Numbered from the stretch's first letter, positions 1 to 10,390 are shown. The stretch: DNA of 64,000 nt from Halomonas sp. DQ26W (GCF_003339685.1 NZ_QPKI01000011.1:2019-66018); one strand, 5' to 3'. The notes: a model not told the origin generated them from the sequence alone. Numbers and translations: made by a program.

Positions 1-666
1 GCAACCCGCCGTCATCAGGAGCCAAACGTCGAGAGCTTTCGCTTTCATGCCGAGCTGTATCTCGCCTGGCTGGCCAAGCGTTACCTGATCTACCGCGATA
101 CCAGGGCCGCGCTGGAGGCCCGTCTCGACGCGTTGCCGAGCCGTACGCCGAGCGGTGTGCTGGGTGTTCCCACGGCCTCACTGACCCAGTCGGCCGAGTG
201 GGAGAATATCGTCGCCACCGCCGAGGAAGCCGAACGGGCGTTGACGGAGCTGAAAGCGCAGTGGGGCTGGCTGAAGGAGGTCGACCGTGAAGCTCGGGCT
301 CTCAACGGCCAACACCATGCGGGTGCCAACGAAATTGCCCGACATGCCCAGCGGCACCTGGCGACCGAGGGTAAGTGGGCGGAGCTGTGGATGGCCCGCG
401 TCAGCGGAGAGTCGGCGCGTCACGCGATGGAAGCGACGTTCGAGCACAGCCCCGGCGTGGCGTATCTGTTCCGCTATGGCATTCATGATCGTCATGATGA
501 TGATCAGGCGCTGAGTTTCCAGGCCGGGGGCGCGAACGCCAGCGTGGGTAGCCGGCATTACCGCTTTTTCGCCTGGCGTGGCGTGGACATGCCAAGCGAG
601 GAGTCGCCGGCGGAACGCTCCACCCAGCACCCCTGGGAGAGCATGGAACGCTGGACCATGCGCTGA
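1..666 (+). CDS. Partial gene, possible C-terminus of a Tle1-like (DUF2235) type VI effector
   Basis: The frame is open from the first base of the window to a TGA at 664-666, so at least 221 residues of a larger protein are present and the start lies outside. The protein is hydrophilic, rich in Ala, Arg and Glu, with helical stretches near residues 70-120 and no membrane segment or signal peptide. The closing part (YLFRYGIHDRHDDDQALSF, later HYRFFAW) resembles the VHDS...RYRxxF ending that I associate with DUF2235 phospholipases of type VI secretion, but the catalytic domain would lie upstream and cannot be checked. The next gene encodes a small membrane protein on the same strand, which would suit an effector-immunity pair. 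Coding status is good; the function is a weak guess. Confidence 0.5.
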   Translation, partial: ATRRHQEPNVESFRFHAELYLAWLAKRYLIYRDTRAALEARLDALPSRTPSGVLGVPTASLTQSAEWENIVATAEEAERALTELKAQWGWLKEVDREARALNGQHHAGANEIARHAQRHLATEGKWAELWMARVSGESARHAMEATFEHSPGVAYLFRYGIHDRHDDDQALSFQAGGANASVGSRHYRFFAWRGVDMPSEESPAERSTQHPWESMERWTMR

Positions 667-769
667 GTGAGCGCTTCGCGTTCATTCGTTTCGTTAACGG
701 TGGCTACCGCCATTCGGTATCTGATCGGGTTCGGACAGGAAAAAGAAAAATGGATCATAGGAGACATTC

Positions 770-1177
770 ATGCGTCATTTCATCGCCATGACATTCGGTG
801 GCCTTTCGCTTCGCTATTACCTGCGTCAGTTGTTCTTCGGTGCCGGTATTTCGGCCTTGCTCCTGTTCGTGGTCACGCAGGGTGAGGCGGCGCTGAGGAT
901 AGATCATGTGCTGGTGCTGCTTGTCAATGCCTTGCTGTACCCCTACTCACGCTTCGTCTATGAACAGGCGGTGGGGTTCGTGATGGGAGACAACGTGTTC
1001 TTCGTCAATACTGTGTTACTGCTGGGCGTGAAGTTGTTCACGATAACGCTCCGCTTGGGCTTGCCTATCTCTTTTTTTACCATCGTCGCGGCCAAGGTCG
1101 TGACAGCGTCGAGGGCTAGGGCCGTTACTCATGCGTTAACACAGACTGCCCCGATCACTCGGGGGACCGTTCCGTGA
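770..1177 (+). CDS. Small integral membrane protein of unknown function
   Basis: A 135-residue protein preceded by GGAG at the right spacing from the ATG. It has about three hydrophobic segments, near residues 22-38 (FGAGISALLLFVVTQ), 45-60 (HVLVLLVNALLYPYSRF) and 80-110 (NTVLLLGVKLF...LPISFFTIVAA), so it probably sits in the inner membrane. I recognise no family or catalytic motif. It lies about 100 bases after the truncated upstream gene on the same strand and converges with rarA. A role as immunity or accessory partner of the upstream gene is possible but is inferred only from adjacency. Confidence 0.6.
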   Translation: MRHFIAMTFGGLSLRYYLRQLFFGAGISALLLFVVTQGEAALRIDHVLVLLVNALLYPYSRFVYEQAVGFVMGDNVFFVNTVLLLGVKLFTITLRLGLPISFFTIVAAKVVTASRARAVTHALTQTAPITRGTVP

Positions 1178-1197
1178 GTGGTATAAGCGGCAGCGGA

Positions 1198-2541
1198 TCA
1201 ATCGCCGTCCTCACCTTGGTCGGCCTGGGCATCCAGCGCGGCACGCCAGGCCATCAGCTGAGCGTAGCGCTTCTCCTGGCCGTGGTCGCTGGGCTGGTAG
1301 AACGGCTGGTGGGGCAGGTCGTCGGGCCAGCAGTCGTGGGCGCTTCCCGCCGGGTAGCCTTCCGGTTCGCCGTGGGCGTAGCGATACCCCTGGCCATGGC
1401 CCAGCGACTCCATCAGCTTGGTCGGGGCATTGCGCAGGTAGCCGGGCACCTCCAGGCTCGGCTGGGCGGCCACGAACGCCTTGGCACGATGCCATGCCTG
1501 GTCGATGGCGTGGCTCTTGGGGGCCACGGCCAGATGAATGGCGGCGTGGGCAATGGCGCGCTGGCCTTCGTAGTCCCCCAGACGCAGGTAGGCGTCCCAG
1601 GCGGAGATGACCAGCGGCAGGGCGCGAGGGTCGGCGTTACCCACGTCCTCCGAGGCGATGGCGGCGAGCCGGCGAACCACGTCCAGCGGATCGCCGCCGC
1701 CCTGGATGAAGCGGGCGATGTAGAGCAGGGCGGCGTCCTGCCGCGAGGAGCGGATGGACTTGTGGATGGCCGAGAGCAGGTCGTAGTAGTAGTCGCCCTG
1801 CTTGTCGAAGGCGCTGGCCTGATGGCCCATCACCGCATCGAGCGCCTCCCGGGGCAGGCGCTCGCGATCGCCATCGGCGACGGTGAAGTCGCAGGCGGTC
1901 TCGAGCAGGCCCAGGGCGCGCCGGGCATCGCCGGCGGCGGCCCGGGCCAGCATGGAGAGGATCTCGTCATCCACGGCGATGCGGCGACTGCCCAGGCCGC
2001 GATCGCTGTCGCCCAGGGCCTGGCGCATCACGGTGGTCAGTTCGGCTTCGTCGAGGGGCTTGAGCACGTGAACGCGGGCCCGGGAGAGCAGCGCCGAGTT
2101 GACCTCGAAGGAGGGGTTCTCGGTGGTGGCGCCGATCAGTGTCAGCAAGCCCGACTCCACATGGGGCAGCAGGGCATCCTGCTGGCTCTTGTTGAGACGG
2201 TGGATTTCGTCGAGGAACATCAGCGTCGGCTGCCCCTGCCCCCGTGCAACCTCGGCCCGCGATACCGCGTCGCGGATATCCTTGACCCCGGCCATCACCG
2301 CCGAGAGCCTTTCCAGGCGGGAGCCGGATTCGGTAGCCAGGATGTCGGCCAGGGTGGTCTTGCCAACCCCCGGGGGGCCCCAGAGGATCATCGAGCGGAC
2401 CGTGCCGGTCTCCGCCATGCGGCGTAGCGGCTTGCCGGGGCCCACCAGAGCCTGCTGCCCCACGTAGTCCTCCAGGCGGCGGGGCCGCATGCGGTAGGCG
2501 AGTGGTGCCGCATCGTCGGTGGCCTGGCCGAACAAGTCCAT
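1198..2541 (-). CDS. rarA: Replication-associated recombination protein RarA (MgsA)
   Basis: A 447-residue AAA+ ATPase of the clamp-loader superfamily, acting at stalled replication forks with SSB and RecA. The N-terminus has the family's [14 protein letters not shown] box (residues 15-29), Walker A GPPGVGKT (55-62), Walker B DEIH followed by LNKSQQD, and sensor 1 GATTENPSF. The C-terminal half carries the tetramerisation region and ends in an acidic tail. Length matches E. coli RarA (447 aa). The ATG start gives the expected MDLFGQ N-terminus. It converges with the membrane-protein gene to its left; in many gammaproteobacteria rarA follows lolA and ftsK, which are not in this window. Upstream, at 2560-2580, a short GTGATTTCG motif is repeated in tandem. 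Confidence 0.95.
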   Translation of the reverse strand: MDLFGQATDDAAPLAYRMRPRRLEDYVGQQALVGPGKPLRRMAETGTVRSMILWGPPGVGKTTLADILATESGSRLERLSAVMAGVKDIRDAVSRAEVARGQGQPTLMFLDEIHRLNKSQQDALLPHVESGLLTLIGATTENPSFEVNSALLSRARVHVLKPLDEAELTTVMRQALGDSDRGLGSRRIAVDDEILSMLARAAAGDARRALGLLETACDFTVADGDRERLPREALDAVMGHQASAFDKQGDYYYDLLSAIHKSIRSSRQDAALLYIARFIQGGGDPLDVVRRLAAIASEDVGNADPRALPLVISAWDAYLRLGDYEGQRAIAHAAIHLAVAPKSHAIDQAWHRAKAFVAAQPSLEVPGYLRNAPTKLMESLGHGQGYRYAHGEPEGYPAGSAHDCWPDDLPHQPFYQPSDHGQEKRYAQLMAWRAALDAQADQGEDGD

Positions 2542-2767
2542 GGGGCTCTCCTTGTGGCTGTGTGATTTCGGTGATTTCGGTGATTGAGGTGTTTTGCAAT
2601 ACGACCTTCGGCCATGTGCGGTATTGGGTCAAAGGGACTAGGGTGATATGGCATCTTGGTCCGGCCGGGTTGCCAAGGATGAAAACGGCCCCGACAATGA
2701 ACCTGCGTTCGTACCGCGCATCCAACTCTTAGTGCCCGCTTCATTCGATGGTAGAGGAGGCTTCGAC

Positions 2768-3319
2768 ATGCCCATGCTGACCCAGCTGCGTCAGGATCAT
2801 GCCAATATGGCGCGCATGTTGCACGTCCTTCAGCGCAAGCAGAAGGCCCTTGCATCCGGCGAACGACCCAATTTTCAACTGGTTCGGGAGGTCGTCGACT
2901 ACATTCTTGATTACATGGAAGGATTTACGGTTCCGCTGGAGCGGGTCTGCACCGATCGTCTCAAGGCCCTGGCCCCCGAGAGCGGAGTGCTGACTGAGCG
3001 CCTTTCCATCGACTATCAGGCCGTGCGACAGCGCCTGATGCGGCTTTCCAATGATCTCGATATGATTCTGATGGACGCCGTGGTGCCCATGGACCGTTTC
3101 GCCGAGGACCTGAAGTCTTATCTCGATGCGCACCGGGCCTATCTGCGCGACGAGCGGGAGCTGCTCTTCCCGCTGATTCGTGAGCACTTCAATGACCAGG
3201 ACCTGGAGCGCCTTGCGGAGGCGCTACCCGACGGCGCCGCTGCACAACTCCAGCGACTGCAGGCCGCCTACCCCGAGCTCTATGCCGAACTGCGGGAGAT
3301 GCCCGAACCGGCAACCTGA
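2768..3319 (+). CDS. Hemerythrin-like domain protein with missing metal ligands
   Basis: A 183-residue all-helical protein. I chose the ATG at 2768 because AGAGGAGG lies just upstream; an in-frame start at 2648 has no ribosome site. The N-terminus QDHANM and the later HRAYLRDERELLFPLI match the first and last metal-binding helices of hemerythrin HHE domains. The central motif, normally HHPKEDxLF, is replaced by PLERVCTDRL, so the His and Glu ligands contributed by that helix are missing. The protein may bind a single iron or none, and may be a sensor or simply divergent. It lies alone between rarA and murI, with no operon partner. Confidence 0.75.
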   Translation: MPMLTQLRQDHANMARMLHVLQRKQKALASGERPNFQLVREVVDYILDYMEGFTVPLERVCTDRLKALAPESGVLTERLSIDYQAVRQRLMRLSNDLDMILMDAVVPMDRFAEDLKSYLDAHRAYLRDERELLFPLIREHFNDQDLERLAEALPDGAAAQLQRLQAAYPELYAELREMPEPAT

Positions 3320-3404
3320 CTGGGAGGCTTCAGCCTGGCGCGCTTGCTGCTAGAATAAGCGCCTCATAGCCGCCGAGCGATCCCCTCATGTTGGTCTGTT
3401 TGCC

Positions 3405-4181
3405 ATGTCCGGCCCGATCCTGATCTTCGACTCCGGCGTCGGTGGCCTATCGGTCATTGCGCCGCTGCGCCGCCGCTTGCCGGATGCCGCTCTGGTCTAC
3501 GCCTGCGACAATGCCATGATGCCTTACGGTACGCGGCCCGATGAGTGGCTGGTGAAGCGTATTCTGTCGGTATGTAGTGCCGCTGTCGCAGCGAGTGGCT
3601 GCAAGGTACTGGTAGTGGCCTGCAATACCGCCAGCACCCTGGCGCTCGATGTCCTGCGTGACTGTCTCGCGGTGCCTGTCGTGGGTACCGTGCCGGCCAT
3701 CAAGCCCGCCGCGGAGTCGAGTCAAAGTCGCCACATCGGTCTGCTGGCCACCAGTGCCACGGTATCCAGGCCCTACACCGATCGCCTGATCAGGGATTTT
3801 GCCGCCGATTGCCGGGTCACCCGCGTGGCAGCTGATGCCTTGGTGGGCCAGGCGGAACGGCTGCTGGCGGGCGAGACGCCGGACCGGTGCATCATCCGCG
3901 ACGCCACGTCTCCGCTGTGGGCGGTCGGAGACCTGGATACCGTAGTGCTCGGCTGCACACACTTCCCCTTGCTCAGCGCCTACATCGCCGAGGCGGCCCC
4001 ACGAGGAGTGCGCCTGGTCGATTCCGGTGAAGCCATTGCACGCCGTACGGCCCAGGTCATTCGCCGGCCAGCGCCTCGCGGCGGCTGTGATCGCAGCTTT
4101 GCCACCGCCCTCGATGCGCGCCTGAGCCGGGCTCTCGAGGCATTCGGCTTCGATGCGCCGCAGCTGCTACCCCTCGATTAA
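3405..4181 (+). CDS. murI: Glutamate racemase MurI
   Basis: A cofactor-independent racemase of 258 residues that makes D-glutamate for peptidoglycan precursors in the cytoplasm. It opens with ILIFDSGVGGLSV and has both catalytic cysteines: C73 in VVACNTAST and C184 in VLGCTHFPLL. Length fits the family (255-285 aa). It is followed after 36 bases by trmA on the same strand; the two are probably co-transcribed, though the functions are unrelated. The ribosome site before the ATG is weak. Confidence 0.95.
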   Translation: MSGPILIFDSGVGGLSVIAPLRRRLPDAALVYACDNAMMPYGTRPDEWLVKRILSVCSAAVAASGCKVLVVACNTASTLALDVLRDCLAVPVVGTVPAIKPAAESSQSRHIGLLATSATVSRPYTDRLIRDFAADCRVTRVAADALVGQAERLLAGETPDRCIIRDATSPLWAVGDLDTVVLGCTHFPLLSAYIAEAAPRGVRLVDSGEAIARRTAQVIRRPAPRGGCDRSFATALDARLSRALEAFGFDAPQLLPLD

Positions 4182-4217
4182 CTTTTTTTCCTTGCCACGC
4201 CCCCGACAGGAGCTGCC

Positions 4218-5342
4218 GTGTCTCTTCCCGTTGTCGATCCCGCGCGCTACGACCAGCAACTTGAAGCCAAGCGCGAGCGTATCGCTCGCCAGTTCGCGCC
4301 CTTCTCGCCACCGCCACTGGAAGTCCTGGCATCGCCGCCGAGCCATTATCGGCAGCGCTGCGAGTTTCGTATCTGGCACGAAGGCGACGATCTTTTCTAT
4401 GCGATGTTCGAAATGCAAGAGTCCGAAGGCGACCCCGTGGAACCAAGGAAAAAGCATGTCATACGCTTGGACCAGTTTCCGGTTGCCAGCCGACGGATCA
4501 ATGAGTTGATGCCCCGCCTGCGGGAAGCGCTGCTGGCCAGCCCCACGCTGCGCCACCGGCTGTTTCAGGTGGAGTTCCTGACCACGTTGACCGGCGATGC
4601 GCTGGTGACCTTGATCTACCACCGGCCGCTGGATGAGGCGTGGGAGAGCGAGGCTCGCGTGCTTCAGGAGCAGATGGGCATTAGCCTCATCGGCCGCTCG
4701 CGCAAGCAGCGGCTGGTGCTTGATCGCGACCATGTCTGGGAGCGTCTGGACGTGGACGGGCATTCCTTCGTCTACCAGCAGGTGGAAAACAGCTTCACCC
4801 AGCCCAACGCCGAGATATGTCGCAGCATGCTGGCTTGGGCCCGTGAGGTGACTCGTGGAAGCCAGGATCACGACCTGGTTGAGCTCTATTGCGGCAACGG
4901 CAACTTCACCATTGCGCTGGCAGAGAACTTTCGCCGCGTCTTGGCCACCGAAATCTCGCGCACCTCGGTGGCAAGCGCTCGTGAGAATCTGGTTGCCAAT
5001 GGCATCGCCAATGCGGTGATCGGGCGAATGTCCGCGGAGGAGTTTGCCGAGGCGCTCAAGGGAGAGAAGGGCGGCCGCCGGGTGGCAGAGATGGGGCTGG
5101 AGGCATACGACTTCGGCACCGTGTTGGTGGACCCGCCCAGGGCGGGCCTCGACGATGCGAGTTGCCGGCAGCTGAGCGAGTATCCCCGTATCGTCTATAT
5201 TTCATGCAGCCCCGATACATTGGCGCGGAATCTGGAAACGCTATGCCGTACTCACAGAATCACTCGCTTTGCGCTGTTCGATCAGTTCCCCTGGACCCAC
5301 CATTGTGAGTGCGGCGTGCTACTGGAGCGACACGCCACCTGA
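4218..5342 (+). CDS. trmA: tRNA (uracil-54-C5)-methyltransferase TrmA
   Basis: Methylates U54 of the tRNA T-loop using S-adenosylmethionine. The 374-residue protein starts at a GTG preceded by CAGGAG. Visible motifs are the SAM-binding ELYCGNGNFTIAL, DPPRAGLD, the nucleophile cysteine in YISCSPDTLARN (about residue 330) and the general-base glutamate in the C-terminal ECGVLLE. TrmA rather than RlmC/RlmD is favoured because there is no N-terminal TRAM domain or Fe-S cysteine cluster and because of the ~366-aa family length. The product acts in the cytoplasm on all elongator tRNAs. Confidence 0.95.
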   Translation: MSLPVVDPARYDQQLEAKRERIARQFAPFSPPPLEVLASPPSHYRQRCEFRIWHEGDDLFYAMFEMQESEGDPVEPRKKHVIRLDQFPVASRRINELMPRLREALLASPTLRHRLFQVEFLTTLTGDALVTLIYHRPLDEAWESEARVLQEQMGISLIGRSRKQRLVLDRDHVWERLDVDGHSFVYQQVENSFTQPNAEICRSMLAWAREVTRGSQDHDLVELYCGNGNFTIALAENFRRVLATEISRTSVASARENLVANGIANAVIGRMSAEEFAEALKGEKGGRRVAEMGLEAYDFGTVLVDPPRAGLDDASCRQLSEYPRIVYISCSPDTLARNLETLCRTHRITRFALFDQFPWTHHCECGVLLERHAT

Positions 5343-5548
5343 GCTGTCAAGCCGGGTGTTGTCCTGTCAGGTAAAGTCAAGGGAAAATCGTCAAGTAGCG
5401 ATGCCCAAGCGACATGCACCATGAGAAGGCTGGCAAGTCAGTAGGGTGCGCGCCGGGGCTGCAGTAAGCTTGGCACCACGAGGCCAGTTGGTCGTGGTGA
5501 ATCTACCCTAGGCCGTAGCGATACGGCTCCAGGCAGTCGAGGTGAGGG

Positions 5549-8500
5549 ATGCATTACGAGACAATCGAGACAGGCAAGCAGGATATTCTCAAGCAACTGC
5601 GTGAGCGCCTGGATAGCCGTCTGGAGAAGGAACGGGCCGATGAGGTGGAAGCCTTTGCTCGTTATTTCTATGGCACGGTGCCGCTGGAGGACTTGGCCGA
5701 CCGCCGGTTGGACGACCTCTATGGCGCGACCCTGTCGGTCTGGCATTTCATCCAGCAGCACGACCCGACGTCGCCAAAGGTTCGGGTCTTCAACCCCGAC
5801 TTCGAGGAACACGGCTGGCAATCATCACATACCTTCGTTGCTGTCCTGCACGAGGATATGCCGTTTCTGGTCGACTCGGTGCGCATCGAACTCAATCGTC
5901 GCGGCATCACCGTGCACGCGATCCATAACGCTGTGCTGGCGGTGGAGCGGGACGCCGAGCACAAGCTGAGTCGGGTCTGCTCTCCACGTGAAGAGCAGGC
6001 GCCCGACCATCGTGAATCCTTGATCGCCATCGAGATCGATCGCCATTCGACGCCGGCCATGCTGGCCGATATCGAGCGCGCACTCTACGAAGTGCTGCGC
6101 GACGTGCGTATCGCCGTGGATGACTACGAGGCGATGAGCGACCGGGCGCGGAAAGCCATATCGGAGCTGAAAGACCGTTGCCCAGAGCAGATCGATCCCG
6201 GCGATCACGAGGAGGCTGTTGCGTTTCTCGGGTGGCTGGTACGAGACAACTTCACCTTTCTGGGTTACGACGAGTACACCATCGAATCCGGCGCCGACGG
6301 GGATCACCTGGCCAGGGTCTCTGGCAGTGAGCTGGGGTTGTTTCGTCTCGACTTGCCTCGCTACCAGGAGCGTATTCGTACCGAGCTGGGTGTCGAGGGC
6401 AACCGCTTCGTGCTGGTGCCCCAGCTACTGTCATTCGCCAAGAGCGCCCATCATGCCCGTGTGCATCGGCCAACCTACCCGGACTATATATCCATCGATC
6501 GCTACGACGATCAGGGCCGGGTCATCGGAGAGCATCGTTTCCTGGGGTTGTTCACCTCCACGGTCTACAACGAATCGCCCCGCAACATTCCGCTGCTGAG
6601 GCGCAAGCTCAAGGCGGTGATGGAAATTGCCGGATTCAACCCCAAGGGCCACAACGGCAAGCAGTTGTTGCAGATTCTCGAAGTCTATCCGCGTGACGAC
6701 CTGTTCCAGATCGACACTCAGGAGCTGGCCAGAACGGCGTTGGGTATCCTCGATATACGTGAACGTCGCCGGGTGCGCATCTTCGTGCGCACCGACCATT
6801 CGGGACGCTTCCACTCCTGCCTTGTCTTCGTGCCGCGGGACGTTTTTTCCACCGATCTGCGCTTGCGCATCCAGCAGTTGCTTTGCGAGGAGCTCGACGT
6901 CACCTTCGGGGATTTCAACACCTATCTCTCAGAGTCGGTGCTGGCCCGGATCCAGTTCATCCTGCGCTTCAACAGCGAGGTGCCGCGGGAGGTCAATCTC
7001 AAGCGTCTCGAGGCCAAGATAGCCCAGCTGGCCCGCAGTTGGCGCGACGAACTGCAGGAGGCGATGATCGAGGGCTTTGGCGAGGAGCAGGCCAATCATT
7101 TGATGGATCGCTACCGCGACGCCTTCCCCGCCGGGTACCGTGAAGACTTTGGCTCGCGCTCGGCCGTATTTGACCTGCAGCACCTCTTCGAACTGGATGA
7201 GGGCGAGCCCCTGGCACTGTCGCTCTATCGCCTGGTCGAGGAGGAGGGAAGCGGTGTCAATCTCAAACTCTTCCAGCGCGACCTTCCGATTCCGCTCTCA
7301 GATGTATTGCCGGTCATGGAGAACCTGGGGCTGCGGGTCATCGGCGAGCGCCCTTATGAGATCAACACGCCGGACGTTCGTTACCTGCTGCATGACTTCG
7401 ACCTCGAGCACCACACCAGCACCGAGGTCAGCCTGCAGCAGATGCGCGAGCCCTTCATCGAGGCGTTCCGGCGTATCTGGGCCGGCGAGGCGGAAAATGA
7501 CTCGTTCAACCGACTGATCATTTCCGCCAACCTGGATTGGCGTGAGGTGGCGATGCTGCGTACCTATGCACGCTACCTGAAGCAAATTCGCTTCGGCATG
7601 TCTCAGGACTACATCGCGGCGACCCTGGCTAACCATCCACAGATCACCCGTGAGCTGGTCAGGCTCTTTGCGCTGCGCTTCGACCCGGTTCACCGCCCCG
7701 ACCAGGAGCAGGTGAATGCGTGCATCGAGCGTATCATCCGCCATCTCGACGGTGTCGCCAGCCTCAACGACGACCAGTTGCTGCGGCGTTATATGGAGCT
7801 GATCCAGGCGACGCTGCGTACCAACTATTATCAGCGAAATGACCAGGGGCGTGCCAAGGACTATATCGCCTACAAGCTTGATCCCCGGCGGATCACCGGG
7901 ATACCCAAGCCGTGTCCCGCCTTTGAAATTTTCGTCTGCTCGCCCCGGGTGGAAGGCGTGCACCTGCGTGGCGGCAAGGTGGCGCGTGGCGGCCTGCGTT
8001 GGTCCGACCGGCATGAGGACTACCGCACCGAGGTGCTGGGCCTGGTGAAAGCACAGCAGGTCAAGAATGCCGTGATCGTCCCGGTCGGGGCCAAGGGCGG
8101 GTTCGTCTGCAAGCGCATGCCCGAGGGAGCCGACCGCGACACCATCCAGCAGGAGGGTATTGCCTGCTACAAGACCTTCATTCGTGCCCTGCTCGATGTC
8201 ACCGACAACCGGGTGGGCAGCGAAGTGGTGCCACCCAGGGACGTGGTGCGTCACGACGACGACGACGCCTACCTGGTAGTAGCGGCCGACAAGGGCACCG
8301 CCACGTTCTCCGATATCGCCAACGAGATATCCGCTGAGTACGGCCACTGGCTGGGTGACGCCTTTGCTTCCGGTGGTGCCAACGGATATGACCACAAGAA
8401 GATGGGTATCACCGCCCGTGGCGCCTGGGAGTCGGTGAAGCGCCACTTCCGCAGCTTGGGGCTGGACACGCAACGCGAGGAGTTTAGCGTGCTTGGCATC

Positions 8501-10390
8501 GGTGACATGGCCGGCGACGTGTTCGGCAACGGTATGCTGCTGTCCGACAAGATACGTCTGGTAGGTGCGTTCAACCACCTGCATATCTTCGTCGACCCCA
8601 ATCCGGATGCCGCGACCACCTTCGCTGAGCGTCAGCGACTCTTCGAGATGCCGCGCTCCAGCTGGGAAGATTTCGACAAGAGCCTCATCTCCGAGGGCGG
8701 CGGCATCTTCAAGCGCAGCGCCAAGTCGATCACGATAACGCCTCAGATGAAAGAGGTCTTCGGCATTGCCGAGGACCAGCTCTCGCCCAACGATTTGCTA
8801 AGCGCCATGCTTCGGGCGCCGGTCGACCTGCTGTGGAATGGCGGAATCGGTACTTATGTGAAAGCCAGTGATGAAACCGATCCCGAAGTCGGCGACAAGG
8901 CCAACGATTCACTGCGCATCAACGGGAATGAATTGAAGTGTCGCGTGATCGGTGAAGGCGGCAACCTAGGTATGACCCAACGCGGGCGCATGGAAGCCGC
9001 TGAAAATGGCGTAAAGGTCTTTACGGACTTTATCGACAACGCCGGTGGGGTGAACTGCTCGGACCACGAGGTCAACATCAAGATCCTTATCGATGAAGTG
9101 GTCAAGCGCGGCGACATGACCGACAAGCAACGTAACCAGTTGCTTGCCGACATGACCGAGGAGGTGGCCGACCTGGTGATTCTCGACAACTATCGCCAGA
9201 CCCAGGCGATCTACCTGTCGCAGATGCTGTCGAAGTTCGGCATCGGCCCCTATCGTCGCTTCATCACCGAGCTGGAGGCCCAGGGGCAGCTGGATCGGGA
9301 TCTGGAGTTCCTGCCGGTCGACGAAACGATCCAGGAGCGTGTGGCTACCGGGCAGGGCATGACGCTGCCTGAGCTGTCAGTATTGATTTCCTACTCCAAA
9401 AGTGTGCTAAAGGGCGACGTGCTTGCCTCCGATGTGCCCGACGACCCCTATATCCAGCAGTACCTGGAGCGGATCTTTCCGCCGGTCCTGGTCGAACGTT
9501 TTCGTGACGAGATGTACGACCACCGTTTGAGGCGCGAGATCGTCACGACCCAGGTGGCCAACGACCTTGTCGATCACATGGGCATCGTCTTCACGCGTCG
9601 CCTGATCGATTCCACCGGGGCCAGCCGTGCCGATATCGCCCGTGCCTATATCGTTGCCCGAGATAGCTTCCAGCTTGCCGAAGCTTGGGAGCAGATCGAG
9701 GCCCTGGACAATCAGGTACCAAGCGATATCCAGTACTCGATGATGCTCGACCTTATGCGCCTGATCCGTCGTACCACGCGCTGGTTCCTGCGCCAGCGGC
9801 TGGGGCTCTCCACACGGGATGCCATCGATTACTTTGCACCCCGCGTGGCGCAGCTTCAGGAGGGCATCGGCGAACTGTTGCGCGGCGAGGAACATGAGCG
9901 CTGGGAACTCCGGCGTAACGAGCTGGTCGAGTCAGGCGTGTCGGAAGCGCTGGCCAGTGCCGTGGCGGCGGCAGGTAGCCTTTACGGGGCGCTGGGTGTC
10001 ATTCAGGCGGCACGTCAGACCGATGAAAAGCCGCAGCGCGTCGCCGAGGTCTTCTATGAGATCGGCAGCAGGCTCGAGCTTCCGTGGATGATCCAGCAAG
10101 TGACCAACCTCGACGTGGGCGACAGCTGGCAGGCCCAGGCCCGCGAGACCTTCCGCGACGATATCGACCGCCAGCAGTTGGCCCTGACGGTCAGCGTGCT
10201 GAAAACGGAGGATGGCCGCGAACCGGAAGAGCGAGTCGACAACTGGCTGCAGATGCACAGTTCACTGCATAAGCGCTGGTGTCGCCTGATCGCCGAAGTC
10301 CGTAGCGGCGCCAGTCAGGCGAGCTTCCCGCTGTTTGCCGTGGCGGTCCGCGAGCTGGTCGACCTGGCGGAGAGCAACGGCGAGAGCTGA
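5549..10390 (+). CDS. gdhB: NAD-specific glutamate dehydrogenase, large class (GDH180)
   Basis: A 1613-residue enzyme that deaminates glutamate to 2-oxoglutarate with NAD, a catabolic reaction feeding amino acids to the TCA cycle. Length matches the ~1600-aa GDH180 class. The long N-terminal part holds ACT-like regulatory segments (for example HTFVAVLHEDMPFLVDSVR). The catalytic core has GGLRWSDRHEDYRTEVLGL and a lysine-rich PVGAKGGFVCK, and the NAD-binding site SVLGIGDMAGDVFGNGM lies near residues 980-1000. The ATG follows a GAGGTGAGGG ribosome site. It is transcribed alone; a hairpin at 10445 follows it. No frameshift is seen. Confidence 0.95.
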   Translation: MHYETIETGKQDILKQLRERLDSRLEKERADEVEAFARYFYGTVPLEDLADRRLDDLYGATLSVWHFIQQHDPTSPKVRVFNPDFEEHGWQSSHTFVAVLHEDMPFLVDSVRIELNRRGITVHAIHNAVLAVERDAEHKLSRVCSPREEQAPDHRESLIAIEIDRHSTPAMLADIERALYEVLRDVRIAVDDYEAMSDRARKAISELKDRCPEQIDPGDHEEAVAFLGWLVRDNFTFLGYDEYTIESGADGDHLARVSGSELGLFRLDLPRYQERIRTELGVEGNRFVLVPQLLSFAKSAHHARVHRPTYPDYISIDRYDDQGRVIGEHRFLGLFTSTVYNESPRNIPLLRRKLKAVMEIAGFNPKGHNGKQLLQILEVYPRDDLFQIDTQELARTALGILDIRERRRVRIFVRTDHSGRFHSCLVFVPRDVFSTDLRLRIQQLLCEELDVTFGDFNTYLSESVLARIQFILRFNSEVPREVNLKRLEAKIAQLARSWRDELQEAMIEGFGEEQANHLMDRYRDAFPAGYREDFGSRSAVFDLQHLFELDEGEPLALSLYRLVEEEGSGVNLKLFQRDLPIPLSDVLPVMENLGLRVIGERPYEINTPDVRYLLHDFDLEHHTSTEVSLQQMREPFIEAFRRIWAGEAENDSFNRLIISANLDWREVAMLRTYARYLKQIRFGMSQDYIAATLANHPQITRELVRLFALRFDPVHRPDQEQVNACIERIIRHLDGVASLNDDQLLRRYMELIQATLRTNYYQRNDQGRAKDYIAYKLDPRRITGIPKPCPAFEIFVCSPRVEGVHLRGGKVARGGLRWSDRHEDYRTEVLGLVKAQQVKNAVIVPVGAKGGFVCKRMPEGADRDTIQQEGIACYKTFIRALLDVTDNRVGSEVVPPRDVVRHDDDDAYLVVAADKGTATFSDIANEISAEYGHWLGDAFASGGANGYDHKKMGITARGAWESVKRHFRSLGLDTQREEFSVLGIGDMAGDVFGNGMLLSDKIRLVGAFNHLHIFVDPNPDAATTFAERQRLFEMPRSSWEDFDKSLISEGGGIFKRSAKSITITPQMKEVFGIAEDQLSPNDLLSAMLRAPVDLLWNGGIGTYVKASDETDPEVGDKANDSLRINGNELKCRVIGEGGNLGMTQRGRMEAAENGVKVFTDFIDNAGGVNCSDHEVNIKILIDEVVKRGDMTDKQRNQLLADMTEEVADLVILDNYRQTQAIYLSQMLSKFGIGPYRRFITELEAQGQLDRDLEFLPVDETIQERVATGQGMTLPELSVLISYSKSVLKGDVLASDVPDDPYIQQYLERIFPPVLVERFRDEMYDHRLRREIVTTQVANDLVDHMGIVFTRRLIDSTGASRADIARAYIVARDSFQLAEAWEQIEALDNQVPSDIQYSMMLDLMRLIRRTTRWFLRQRLGLSTRDAIDYFAPRVAQLQEGIGELLRGEEHERWELRRNELVESGVSEALASAVAAAGSLYGALGVIQAARQTDEKPQRVAEVFYEIGSRLELPWMIQQVTNLDVGDSWQAQARETFRDDIDRQQLALTVSVLKTEDGREPEERVDNWLQMHSSLHKRWCRLIAEVRSGASQASFPLFAVAVRELVDLAESNGES

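Noticed and set aside
1174..2427. 417-residue plus-strand frame opposite rarA
   Set aside because: Antisense shadow of rarA produced by high GC; Gly/Val/Ala-rich with no family features.
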